Assembly (NCBI GenBank): GCA_949077355.1 | Contig: CARUQW010000019.1 | Coordinates: 728 to 26,603, forward strand | Length of the DNA stretch: 25,876 nt | Direction: 5' to 3' | DNA from: an uncultured Clostridia bacterium | Lineage (GTDB): Bacteria; Bacillota; Clostridia; TANB77; CAG-508 | Part shown: one piece after another, positions 1-6,506 of the stretch | Layout of the letters: each line of letters opens with the position of its first letter | How positions within the stretch are numbered: position 1 is the first letter of the stretch | The notes under the pieces: model-generated | Databases searched by the model: none | What the model was told of the DNA's origin: nothing | The model's input: only the letters and a program-made list of their open reading frames with translations | Program-made: the position numbers and the translations under genes

Positions 1-644
1 ATAAATTCTCCTGGATTATTCTTTTCCTCAGCATATAGATTATAAGACCATCGACAACTTTGTACACAATCTCCTAAATTTGCACTTCTACATGATAAGA
101 AATCACTTAAAAAACATCTTCCTGAAAAGGCAAAACAAATCGCTCCATGTCCAAAAATTTCTACTTCTAAATCTCGTGGTTTATTTTCCATAATGTATTT
201 TAATTGCTTTTTGTTCATTTCTCTTGCCATAATAACTCTTTTCGCTCCATTATTATACCAAAAATTACAATCCTGAAGACTGATAATATTGGCTTGTGTA
301 CTTACATTAATAGCAATAGATGGTGCATATTTTTTTAGTACTTCAATTACCCCTACATCTGCGGCAATAATTCCGTCTGGTTTCAATTCTTCTAACTTTT
401 TTGCCATCTCTATAATTTCTTCATATTTTTCGTCCCAAGCAAATATGTTTAATGTTACATATACCTTTTTTCCTATTTGATGTGCATATTTTATGGTATC
501 TTCTAAATCTTCATTTTTCATGTCAGCTCTTGCTCTCAAAGATAAAGATGATGTACCACAATATACCGCATCTGCTCCATATAAAAATGCTATTTTTGCT
601 TTTTCAAATGACCCTGCTGGTGCTAATAATTCTATTTTTTTCAT
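1..644 (-). CDS. Peptidase U32 family protein, TrhP-like (3' end outside window)
   Basis: The first 214 residues are visible; the gene runs off the left edge. The N-terminus MKKIELLAPAGSFEKAKIAF, then GADAVYCG and later VSTQAN, are typical of the U32 TIM-barrel. Near residue 165 the U32 signature is complete (EIFGHGAICFAFSGRC followed by LS), and further cysteines follow in SCRSANLGDCVQSC, matching the Cys-rich region that holds an Fe-S cluster in relatives such as UbiU/V. Family knowledge: members are RNA- or quinone-hydroxylation proteins (RlhA, TrhP, UbiU/V) and older 'collagenase' names. A TrhP role (prephenate-dependent 5-hydroxylation of tRNA U34) is inferred from the TrmR-like gene at 2586-3176, since trmR and trhP genes adjoin in Bacillus subtilis (yrrMNO). 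The start at 644 has an AGAGGG ribosome site and a perfect promoter just upstream. Family call is firm; the exact substrate is inferred. Confidence 0.85.
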   Translation of the reverse strand, partial: MKKIELLAPAGSFEKAKIAFLYGADAVYCGTSSLSLRARADMKNEDLEDTIKYAHQIGKKVYVTLNIFAWDEKYEEIIEMAKKLEELKPDGIIAADVGVIEVLKKYAPSIAINVSTQANIISLQDCNFWYNNGAKRVIMAREMNKKQLKYIMENKPRDLEVEIFGHGAICFAFSGRCFLSDFLSCRSANLGDCVQSCRWSYNLYAEEKNNPGEF

Positions 645-666
645 TTTATTCCCTCTTTTCGTCAAT

Positions 667-695
667 ATTATATATAGATTTAGAATAAATGTCAA
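667..695 (-). promoter_or_regulatory. Consensus sigma-A promoter of the U32 gene
   Basis: On the minus strand TTGACA (690-695) is separated by 17 bp from TATAAT (667-672), and the start codon lies 23 bp downstream of the -10. It therefore has its own promoter. No TTTTATGTAAA element is present. It is divergent from the promoter at 746-774. Confidence 0.85.
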
Positions 696-745
696 TGCTT
701 ACATTATCGCAATACATCCTGAATAGCCCAAATAACCAAACAGAT

Positions 746-774
746 TTGACGTTTTATGTAAATAGTGCTATAAT
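746..774 (+). promoter_or_regulatory. Promoter with TTTTATGTAAA spacer element (P1)
   Basis: TTGACG (746-751), 17-bp spacer, TATAAT (769-774) with an extended TGC before the -10. The spacer begins with TTTTATGTAAA. Same geometry as seven other promoters in this window (1332, 20374, 22533, 23131, 23221, 24651, 25618). Confidence 0.8.
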
Positions 775-812
775 ATTAATAACTAATTTGGAAACCCAAA
801 AAGGTTAATAAA

Positions 813-838
813 ATCTTGGAGGGTCATTCCTCCAAGAT
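813..838 (+). promoter_or_regulatory. Leader hairpin before the acidic protein gene
   Basis: A perfect 10-bp stem (ATCTTGGAGG / CCTCCAAGAT, 6-nt loop) ends 7 nt before the AAGGAGG ribosome site. Its right arm CCTCC could instead pair with the real ribosome site, so it may affect translation. Similar leader hairpins precede the genes at 22445 and 23343. Confidence 0.55.
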
Positions 839-858
839 ACTATCAAGGAGGAAATAAT

Positions 859-1227
859 ATGGCATCAAGAAGAACCAAAAAGCAACAATTGGAAAGAAAC
901 ATCGAGCATTACATGCAGGAAGAACGGGAGATTGAATATGCTGCTTGTCATGATAATCCTTATTATGATGAAGAATGGGCTGCCTATGAAAATTACAAGG
1001 CTCAGCAGGAAGAAGATCTTTATCTCCCCGATTGTGATGATGCAGACGATTGGTATGGATCCGACTGGGGCGATGACTACTGGGACTATGATGACGATAA
1101 CCAGGACGATGACGACTGGGATGATGACGACTCAGACGATGAAGACTGGGACGATGACGACTCAGACGATGAAGACTGGGACGAAGACGACTCAGACGAT
1201 GAAGACTGGGACGAAGAGAATTGGTAA
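859..1227 (+). CDS. Asp-rich acidic protein with tandem DSDDEDWD repeats, function unknown
   Basis: A 122-residue protein. The first ~20 residues are basic and helical (MASRRTKKQQLERN), followed by a Tyr/Glu/Asp-rich middle and, from about residue 55, a tail that is almost entirely Asp/Glu with regularly spaced Trp/Tyr. Residues 91-120 are three copies of a 10-residue unit (DSDDEDWDDD, DSDDEDWDED, DSDDEDWDEE). The start is well fixed by AAGGAGG seven bases upstream. No signal peptide or membrane segment, so it should be cytoplasmic. Such composition suits a nucleic-acid mimic, a histone/ribosome-binding protein or a cation-binding tail; none can be chosen from sequence. It is a single-gene unit with its own promoter and terminator, standing between two tRNA-modification genes on the opposite strand, so it is probably acquired. 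A long minus-strand frame across it is a shadow. Confidence 0.8.
   Translation: MASRRTKKQQLERNIEHYMQEEREIEYAACHDNPYYDEEWAAYENYKAQQEEDLYLPDCDDADDWYGSDWGDDYWDYDDDNQDDDDWDDDDSDDEDWDDDDSDDEDWDEDDSDDEDWDEENW
1129..1218 (+). repeat. Three 30-bp tandem repeats inside the acidic gene
   Basis: Units 1129-1158, 1159-1188 and 1189-1218 start GACTCAGACGATGAAGACTG and differ only near their ends (GAT/GAA). They code for the repeated DSDDEDWD(D/E)(D/E) block and could change in number by slippage without shifting the frame. Confidence 0.9.
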
Positions 1228-1238
1228 TTAGGTTCTTA

Positions 1239-1270
1239 AAAAGGCAAATGGTATGTACCATTTGCCTTTT
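1239..1270 (+). terminator. Terminator of the acidic protein gene
   Basis: Perfect 15-bp stem (AAAAGGCAAATGGTA, 2-nt loop) ending in CCTTTT, 12 bp after the stop codon. The A-run on the left arm makes it able to work in both directions. Confidence 0.85.
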
Positions 1271-1331
1271 CTTGTTTACTACTTCAACTAAAAACATAAA
1301 TAAATAATAGTAAAAAAATTAAAAACTTTAC

Positions 1332-1360
1332 TTCCATTTTTATGTAACATATTGTATAAT
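1332..1360 (+). promoter_or_regulatory. Promoter with TTTTATGTAAC spacer element (P2)
   Basis: TTCCAT (1332-1337), 17-bp spacer starting TTTTATGTAAC, TATAAT (1355-1360). The weak -35 with a perfect -10 resembles P5 (23221). The expected transcript start is near 1367, which puts the GGAGG site almost at the 5' end of the mRNA. Confidence 0.72.
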
Positions 1361-1379
1361 AAACATGGAGGTAAAACTT

Positions 1380-2561
1380 ATGAACACTAACAATGATTTT
1401 ATAGATTATCAAGCTGAAATTGTTATTAAACAATTTGAAAAACGTTGTAATGATTTAAATGCTCAATACAATTCTGATATTGATTCCCATTATTATATTG
1501 CGCAATTTAACAATTTTAGTAGTTCCATTCAATATTTTGCTGATCTTCAGGAGAAATTATATATGGAATTAAAAACAAAATATCCTAACTTAGATTTTGG
1601 AATTAGAGGTAGATCTAAAACTGCTTTTAGCTATTTCACTAAAGTGTTACAAAAATTAAGAAAAAATCCTTTTGAAATTGCTGAAATCCAAGACTTATTT
1701 GCTAATAAAATCTTTATTCGAAGCCTAGACTTTCCAATTGATCATATTAGTCATTATTATGATGGCACCTTCAGTATTCATTCTGGTCTTCATGAATTAG
1801 ATTTAATCACTGATGATGCTTTCGTCTTTGAAACTGACCCTAAAGTTCCTAATCAGCCAAACACAATTGTTCTAAAAAATATAAAAGAACAAATTATACA
1901 AGACCAATCTGAAGTGTTAATAAAAGATTTAGATACTGGTATTATACGTGGCATCATCAATGCTACCCTAAAAAGATCTAACAAAAATTCTCTTGTTCCT
2001 TATCTTTATGAAATGGAAAAACTTTCATATGACTTTTACAGTAATATGGGATTTATAAGATGTAAGATAAAAGATTATCTAGCTACCCCAAAAGAAAGTG
2101 GTTACTCTGCCTTACAAGATTCTTTCTTCTCCCCTGAACTTAACCTAAGTATCGAAACACAATTCAAAACACAAGATATGGAAACCGCTTCCAAAGAAGA
2201 TCCTAGACAAGCTCGAAACGTTTATAAAAAAGGAAGTCGAGAAATTAATGAAAATACCCTTTATCAAGTTCCTCATTATGCGTTAACTACTTGTATTCAT
2301 GATAAAAAAACTGGCAAACTTATTCCTATCACTCACATCCCTAATGATGATGAATGTTTAGAATATACTTTTCACATTACAAAAGAAGCTTATTTAAAAG
2401 AAATGGCTTTACAAACCAAAATAAAAACATTAGAAAATCAACTAACACATGTAACTTCTGATGTTAAGCGTCTTTCATTGCAAACAGAAATTAAGCAGTT
2501 AAAAAGTCAAAGCCTTAATCATACAATTCGCGAAGAAACAGCACAAGAAAATGAAAAATAG
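1380..2561 (+). CDS. RelA/SpoT nucleotidyltransferase-domain protein, divergent
   Basis: 393 residues from the ATG at 1380. An earlier in-frame ATG at 1365 is rejected because it is part of the GGAGG site and lies only 5 bp after the -10. The order of synthetase motifs is recognisable: a basic RGRSKTAFSYFTK block (76-88), DLFANKIFIR (105-114) in the place of the usual DLxGxRI, DYLATPKESGYSALQ (232-246) in the place of D-Y-I-x-x-P-K-x-N-G-Y-x-S-L-H, SIETQFKT (257-264) in the place of E-x-Q-I-R-T, and a YK at 282-283. About 110 residues are inserted between the second and third motifs. The C-terminus (334-390) is a predicted coiled coil. No HD hydrolase domain. The family makes (p)ppGpp or pppApp, or pyrophosphorylates tRNA (toxSAS). 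Several usual residues differ (His of GYxSLH is Gln, Arg of IRT is Lys), so activity is uncertain. The strong promoter belongs to the TTTTAYRTAAA group. Confidence 0.72.
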   Translation: MNTNNDFIDYQAEIVIKQFEKRCNDLNAQYNSDIDSHYYIAQFNNFSSSIQYFADLQEKLYMELKTKYPNLDFGIRGRSKTAFSYFTKVLQKLRKNPFEIAEIQDLFANKIFIRSLDFPIDHISHYYDGTFSIHSGLHELDLITDDAFVFETDPKVPNQPNTIVLKNIKEQIIQDQSEVLIKDLDTGIIRGIINATLKRSNKNSLVPYLYEMEKLSYDFYSNMGFIRCKIKDYLATPKESGYSALQDSFFSPELNLSIETQFKTQDMETASKEDPRQARNVYKKGSREINENTLYQVPHYALTTCIHDKKTGKLIPITHIPNDDECLEYTFHITKEAYLKEMALQTKIKTLENQLTHVTSDVKRLSLQTEIKQLKSQSLNHTIREETAQENEK

Positions 2562-2593
2562 GATGAGGTAATTATATGCCTCATCCTATTTTT
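2554..2593. terminator. Bidirectional terminator between convergent genes
   Basis: 15-bp stem (AAAAATAGGATGAGG / CCTCATCCTATTTTT, 10-nt loop) with A-run on one side and T-run on the other. It contains the stop codons of both the RelA/SpoT-domain gene and the minus-strand methyltransferase gene. Confidence 0.88.
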
Positions 2594-3176
2594 TTATCCT
2601 ACTAACAGCCAATCCATCTCCCACTTCCAAAATTTCAGTTTCTAAATTAGGGTTTTCACTTACTTCTTTGATATATTCTCTTAAATTTCTCACTGCTGTA
2701 CGTTGTTTATGTTTATTATAATCACTTAACACATAGCCTTTATATAGAATATTATCAGCAAAAATTATACCATTGGGCTTTATCATTCGCAAAGACTCTT
2801 TTAAGAAAAATGGATACTTCCCTTTTGCTGCATCAATAAAAACAGCATCATATTTTTTATCTAAAATCGGTAAAATCTCAACCGCATCTCCTTCATAGAT
2901 ACAAATTTTATCTTCTACCCCTACTTTTTTTATATTCTCCTTTGCTTCTTTTACTCTTTCTTCCTCTCTTTCTATCGTATCAATTCTTCCATTTTCTGCT
3001 AGAAATTTCGTGAAACACATAGCAGAATACCCAACTGCTGCACCTATTTCCAGAATTCTTTCTGGTTTCATTTCCTTTAAATATTTTTGCATTACTTCTA
3101 ACGTATCATCCATAATAATCGGAATATGTTCCTCTAATGCTTTTTGTTTTATTTTTTCCAATTCTTGTTGATTCAT
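2586..3176 (-). CDS. trmR: O-methyltransferase, TrmR-like (tRNA 5-hydroxyuridine methyltransferase)
   Basis: 196 residues from the ATG at 3176. A further upstream ATG at 3188 is part of the GGAGG ribosome site and is less likely. The fold is a class I SAM methyltransferase of the COG4122 / caffeoyl-CoA-type family: LEIGAAVGYSA (42-52) is the SAM-binding motif I, IDTIEREEERVKEAKENI the motif II acidic loop, AVFIDAAKGKYPFF the metal/catalytic Asp region, and ADNILYKGYV the second metal-binding segment. Length suits the family. In Bacillus subtilis the relative YrrM/TrmR converts 5-hydroxyuridine at tRNA position 34 to 5-methoxyuridine and is encoded beside U32 proteins (TrhP); here the U32 gene at 1-644 lies 1.9 kb further along the same strand. 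It follows typA by about 75 bp and is probably co-transcribed with it. Confidence 0.82.
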   Translation of the reverse strand: MNQQELEKIKQKALEEHIPIIMDDTLEVMQKYLKEMKPERILEIGAAVGYSAMCFTKFLAENGRIDTIEREEERVKEAKENIKKVGVEDKICIYEGDAVEILPILDKKYDAVFIDAAKGKYPFFLKESLRMIKPNGIIFADNILYKGYVLSDYNKHKQRTAVRNLREYIKEVSENPNLETEILEVGDGLAVSRIKK

Positions 3177-3207
3177 TTTTTCCTCCATAAGTACTATATT
3201 TTCAAGA

Positions 3208-3231
3208 GGTGGTTAGTTTTTTCTAGCCACC
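3208..3231. other. Hairpin between typA and the methyltransferase gene
   Basis: 9-bp stem (GGTGGTTAG / CTAGCCACC) with a six-T loop. No good T-run follows on the minus strand, so it may be an intercistronic processing hairpin rather than a terminator. Confidence 0.5.
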
Positions 3232-3251
3232 CCTTTTCCTAAATATAATTA

Positions 3252-5066
3252 TTATTTATTTCTATTTGCTCTTTCTCTTTCTTTACTATCTAAAATTTTC
3301 TTTCTCAAACGAATTGATTTTGGTGTAACTTCTACTAATTCATCATCTTGAATAAATTCAATTGCTTTCTCTAAAGACATTTGAATTGGTGGTACCAAAC
3401 GAAGTGCATCATCTGAACCAGAAGCTCTTGTATTAGTTAAATGCTTTTCCTTACATACATTGATAGCTAAATCTTCTCCTCTTGAATTTAATCCAACAAT
3501 CATTCCTTCATATACTTCAACACCCGGTCCAATGAATAACTCACCTTTGTCCTGTGCATTATACAATCCATAAGTTACTGATTTTCCATTTTCAAATGCT
3601 ACAATAGTTCCTCTTACTCTAGCTTGAATATCTCCTTTGAATGGTTCATAGCAATTGAAGATATGGTTCATCGTTCCTTCTCCTTTAGTATCAGTTAGGA
3701 ACTCTGTTCTATAACCAATTAATCCTCTAGCAGGAATTTTAAATTCAATTTTAGTATGTCCTGCTTCTGCTGGTTCCATATTTACCATTTCAGCTTTTCT
3801 TCTTCCTAATTTTTCAATAACATTTCCTACACAATCATCTGGCACATTTACTACCAAACTTTCAATTGGTTCTGATTTCACGCCATCAATTTCTTTAATA
3901 ATAACTTTTGGTCTTGATACTAAAAGTTCGAAACCTTCTCTTCTCATTGTTTCAATTAGAACTGATAAATGTAACTCTCCTCTTCCTGATACTTCAAAAG
4001 AATCTGGTGAATCTGTTTCTTTTACTCTTAAAGATACATTTCTTTCTAATTCTTTAAACAATCTATCTCTGATATGTCTTGATGTAATAAATTGTCCTTC
4101 TTTTCCTGCAAAAGGTCCATTGTTTACACTAAATGTCATAGAAACCGTTGGTTCATCAATATCTACAAATGGAATTTTTTCTGGATTGTTAAAATCACAA
4201 ATGGTATCTCCTATGTTGATATCTGCAAGCCCTGCTAATTCTATAATATCCCCTGCTTTTCCTTCTTCTACTTCTACTTTGTTTAATCCTACATGTGTAT
4301 ATACTTTAGCAATTCTACCTTGCGTAATTTTATCTTCTTTTCCACAAATGGATACTGGCATACCTGTTTTGATAATACCTCTTTCTACTCTACCAACTGC
4401 AATTCTACCTACGTAATCATCATAGTCAATGTTAGATACCAACATTTGTGCAGGTCCTTCTTCATCACAATCAGGTGCTTGAATGGTATTAATCATAGTT
4501 TCAAATAAGCAACTCAAATCCTCTGTTTCCTCATTTAAATCCATTTTAGCAATTCCATTTTTAGCAGAAGCATATACAACTGGAAAATCTAATTGTTCGT
4601 CATTTGCATCTAATTCAATAAATAACTCAATTACTTGATCCACTACTTTTTCTGGTGTTGCCCCTGGTCTATCAATTTTGTTGATAACAACAATTGGCTT
4701 TAATCCTAACGCCAAAGATTTTTTCAAAACCTCTCTTGTTTGAGGCATAGCACCTTCAAATGCATCTACTAATAATAAAACACCATCCACTGTTTTTAAA
4801 ACTCTTTCTACTTCTCCTCCAAAGTCTGCGTGTCCTGGTGTATCTACAATATTAATTTTTACATCACCATGCATAACAGATGTATTTTTAGAAAGTATTG
4901 TGATTCCTCTTTCTTTTTCTTGGTCATTGGAATCCATGACTCTTTCTTGTACTTGCTCATTCTCTCTGAATATATGGCTTTGTCTTAATAAAGCATCTAC
5001 TAAGGTTGTTTTTCCATGGTCTACGTGGGCGATAATTGCAATATTTCTGATATTTTGATTGTTCAT
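3252..5066 (-). CDS. typA: Ribosome-associated translational GTPase TypA/BipA
   Basis: 604 residues, the usual family length. The N-terminal EF-Tu-like GTPase domain shows G1 AHVDHGKT (13-20), the switch I segment RGITIL (53-58), G3 DTPGH (75-79) and G4 NKID (129-132). Domain II, an EF-G-like domain III/V and the TypA C-terminal domain follow (SGRGELHLSVLIETMRREGFEL, RGLIGYRTEFLTDTKGEGTMN, GLNSRGEDLAINVCKEKHLTN). TypA binds the 70S ribosome and helps 50S assembly, mainly under cold or other stress. Start is set by AAGGAG eight bases upstream. It has its own consensus promoter at 5213-5241, and its leader carries a 39-bp inverted repeat. Nothing is missing from the protein. Confidence 0.97.
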   Translation of the reverse strand: MNNQNIRNIAIIAHVDHGKTTLVDALLRQSHIFRENEQVQERVMDSNDQEKERGITILSKNTSVMHGDVKINIVDTPGHADFGGEVERVLKTVDGVLLLVDAFEGAMPQTREVLKKSLALGLKPIVVINKIDRPGATPEKVVDQVIELFIELDANDEQLDFPVVYASAKNGIAKMDLNEETEDLSCLFETMINTIQAPDCDEEGPAQMLVSNIDYDDYVGRIAVGRVERGIIKTGMPVSICGKEDKITQGRIAKVYTHVGLNKVEVEEGKAGDIIELAGLADINIGDTICDFNNPEKIPFVDIDEPTVSMTFSVNNGPFAGKEGQFITSRHIRDRLFKELERNVSLRVKETDSPDSFEVSGRGELHLSVLIETMRREGFELLVSRPKVIIKEIDGVKSEPIESLVVNVPDDCVGNVIEKLGRRKAEMVNMEPAEAGHTKIEFKIPARGLIGYRTEFLTDTKGEGTMNHIFNCYEPFKGDIQARVRGTIVAFENGKSVTYGLYNAQDKGELFIGPGVEVYEGMIVGLNSRGEDLAINVCKEKHLTNTRASGSDDALRLVPPIQMSLEKAIEFIQDDELVEVTPKSIRLRKKILDSKERERANRNK

Positions 5067-5092
5067 TTTTCTACTCCTTTTCAGTTATCAAA

Positions 5093-5176
5093 ATTTCCGA
5101 GGTTGTCAATGGTTCCGGGTTTAAATGGCAAGAAAAATTGCCATTTAAACCCGGAACCATTGACAACCTCGGAAAT
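5093..5176. repeat. Perfect 39-bp inverted repeat in the typA leader
   Basis: Arms 5093-5131 and 5138-5176 are fully complementary with a 6-nt loop (GAAAAA). The GC content of the arms is clearly higher than that of the surroundings. The repeat lies between the typA promoter and its ribosome site, so it would be transcribed as a very stable hairpin about 20 nt from the AAGGAG site. There is no strong T-run after it on the typA strand. Confidence 0.95.
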
Positions 5177-5212
5177 CTCGGCAACTCCTTTTTTCTCTCA
5201 AAAACATATAAA

Positions 5213-5241
5213 ATTATACACCTTTTTTCCTATTTTGTCAA
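5213..5241 (-). promoter_or_regulatory. Consensus sigma-A promoter of typA
   Basis: TTGACA (5236-5241), 17 bp, TATAAT (5213-5218) on the minus strand. The -35 lies inside the last codons of plsC. No TTTTATGTAAA element. Confidence 0.85.
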
Positions 5242-5814
5242 TTCTAGAATATGATTCATAATTTCATTTGTAATTTTGTCTAAAACTTCTTTGTCTTTTG
5301 TTCCTTTATATTGGCTATAATCTAATGGTTTTCCATAAGTAATGGTAACTTTTCTATGTTCTTTGGTTCCTCCTTTTATTCCACATGGTACTACTTTTGC
5401 TCCACTTCTGACAGCAAAAAAAGCAACACCATCTTTTACTTTTTCTCCTTTTTCTAGTCCATTTCTCGTTCCTTCTGGGAATAAGGCTATACATTGTCCA
5501 TTTTTCAAAGCTTTTAATGATTCTTTAATAGCGGTTACATCTTTTTCGTCTCTTTTTACATGAATAGCATCAAATACATTTCCTAAAAAATTCAAAAATG
5601 GATTCTTAGCTAATTCATCTTTTGCTAAAAAACGCATATCTCTTTTGGCTGTTGCTACCATTAATGGTGGATCTAAATAGGTTCTATGATTTCCACAAAA
5701 AATAAGTGGTCCTTCTTTTGGCACATTCTCTAACCCTTTTATTTCTGCTCGATAGTAAATTTTACACCATAAATAAATGGCTCCTCTTACAATCCATTTC
5801 ATTATTTTTTTCAT
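5230..5814 (-). CDS. plsC: 1-acyl-sn-glycerol-3-phosphate acyltransferase (PlsC family)
   Basis: 194 residues from the ATG at 5814. An ATG three codons earlier (5823) is only two bases from AGGAG and is less likely. The PlsC/LPLAT domain shows catalytic block I NHRTYLDPP (H-x4-D), block III FPEGTRNG and block IV VVPCGIKG. The N-terminus MKKIMKWIVRGAIYLWCKIYY is a membrane-associating helix. It transfers an acyl chain to lysophosphatidic acid to make phosphatidic acid in phospholipid synthesis at the inner face of the membrane. The gene overlaps or abuts the end of cmk (stop at 5817-5819), a common arrangement in Firmicutes, so the two are translationally coupled. It is the last gene of the run that starts at 10229. 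Confidence 0.92.
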   Translation of the reverse strand: MKKIMKWIVRGAIYLWCKIYYRAEIKGLENVPKEGPLIFCGNHRTYLDPPLMVATAKRDMRFLAKDELAKNPFLNFLGNVFDAIHVKRDEKDVTAIKESLKALKNGQCIALFPEGTRNGLEKGEKVKDGVAFFAVRSGAKVVPCGIKGGTKEHRKVTITYGKPLDYSQYKGTKDKEVLDKITNEIMNHILELTK

Positions 5815-5816
5815 CA

Positions 5817-6488
5817 CTAACATTCTCCTTTTCTCTTCTTTTCTTCTATCAGTGTTATTATTTTTGTCACTACTTCCTGAATTGTCATATCACTGGAATC
5901 AATATAAATGGCATCATCTGCTTGTTTTAATGGTGCTATTTCACGACTAGAATCTCTTTTATCTCGCTCCATAATTCCTTGTAATACCTCTTCATAAGAA
6001 CATACGATTCCTTTTTCTTGATTTTGTTTTACTCTTCTTTTCGCACGTTCTTCTGGGGTAGCATCTAAATAAATCTTTACATTTGCATTGGGAAATACGA
6101 CAGTTCCGATATCTCTTCCTTCCATAATTACATCTTTTCCTTCTGCTATTTTTCTTTGAAGTTCTAATAATTTCTTCCTAACGATTGGTATTAAAGAAAC
6201 TGGTGATACTGAATTATTTACTTCATCTTCTCTTATTTTTTTTTTTTTTTCTTCTCCATTCAAAAAAAACGTTCCATTTTCTTTCATATCAATTTCAATT
6301 TTTTCTAGTAATTTTTGAATTTCTTTTTCCTCTTCTATTCCAATCTTTTCTTGAAGCATTCCAAGGGTAACACAACGAAACATAGCTCCTGTATCAATAT
6401 TCATTAATCCTAATTTTTCTCCTACTTGTTTCGTTATCGTTCCTTTTCCTGCTCCTGCTGGTCCGTCTATCGCAACAATAAATGACAT
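5817..6488 (-). CDS. cmk: Cytidylate kinase
   Basis: 223 residues, normal for the family. P-loop GPAGAGKG (9-16), the NMP-binding region NIDTGAMFRCVTL, IMEGRDIGTVVFPNANVKIYLDA with the GRDIGT signature, and a LID segment ERAKRRVKQNQ. The C-terminal CDDAIYIDSS-like stretch reads ADDAIYIDSSDMTIQEVV. It phosphorylates CMP and dCMP. The start at 6488 has GGGAG at a good distance. A run of 15 A (6236-6250, coding Glu-Lys-Lys-Lys-Lys-Ile) lies inside the NMP-binding insert and is a slippage-prone spot; the frame is intact here. The run EEKKKK is lineage-specific filler. Downstream gene plsC is coupled to it. Confidence 0.96.
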   Translation of the reverse strand: MSFIVAIDGPAGAGKGTITKQVGEKLGLMNIDTGAMFRCVTLGMLQEKIGIEEEKEIQKLLEKIEIDMKENGTFFLNGEEKKKKIREDEVNNSVSPVSLIPIVRKKLLELQRKIAEGKDVIMEGRDIGTVVFPNANVKIYLDATPEERAKRRVKQNQEKGIVCSYEEVLQGIMERDKRDSSREIAPLKQADDAIYIDSSDMTIQEVVTKIITLIEEKKRKGEC

Positions 6489-6506
6489 GTAAAATTCTCC
6501 CTTCGT

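Noticed and set aside
452..688. Plus-strand frames over the left-edge gene (289-480, 452-688, 493-726)
   Set aside because: They are the reverse of the U32 gene, which has the family signature, a ribosome site and a consensus promoter.
1129..1218. Tandem 30-bp repeats as a CRISPR-like array
   Set aside because: The units are contiguous with no spacers, are in frame with the protein and code for repeats.
824..1297. Minus-strand frame of 157 codons rich in His, Arg and Ser across the acidic gene
   Set aside because: It is the antisense of the Asp-rich repeats (GAC/GAT read as His/Arg/Ser), has no ribosome site, and the plus-strand gene has promoter, ribosome site and terminator.
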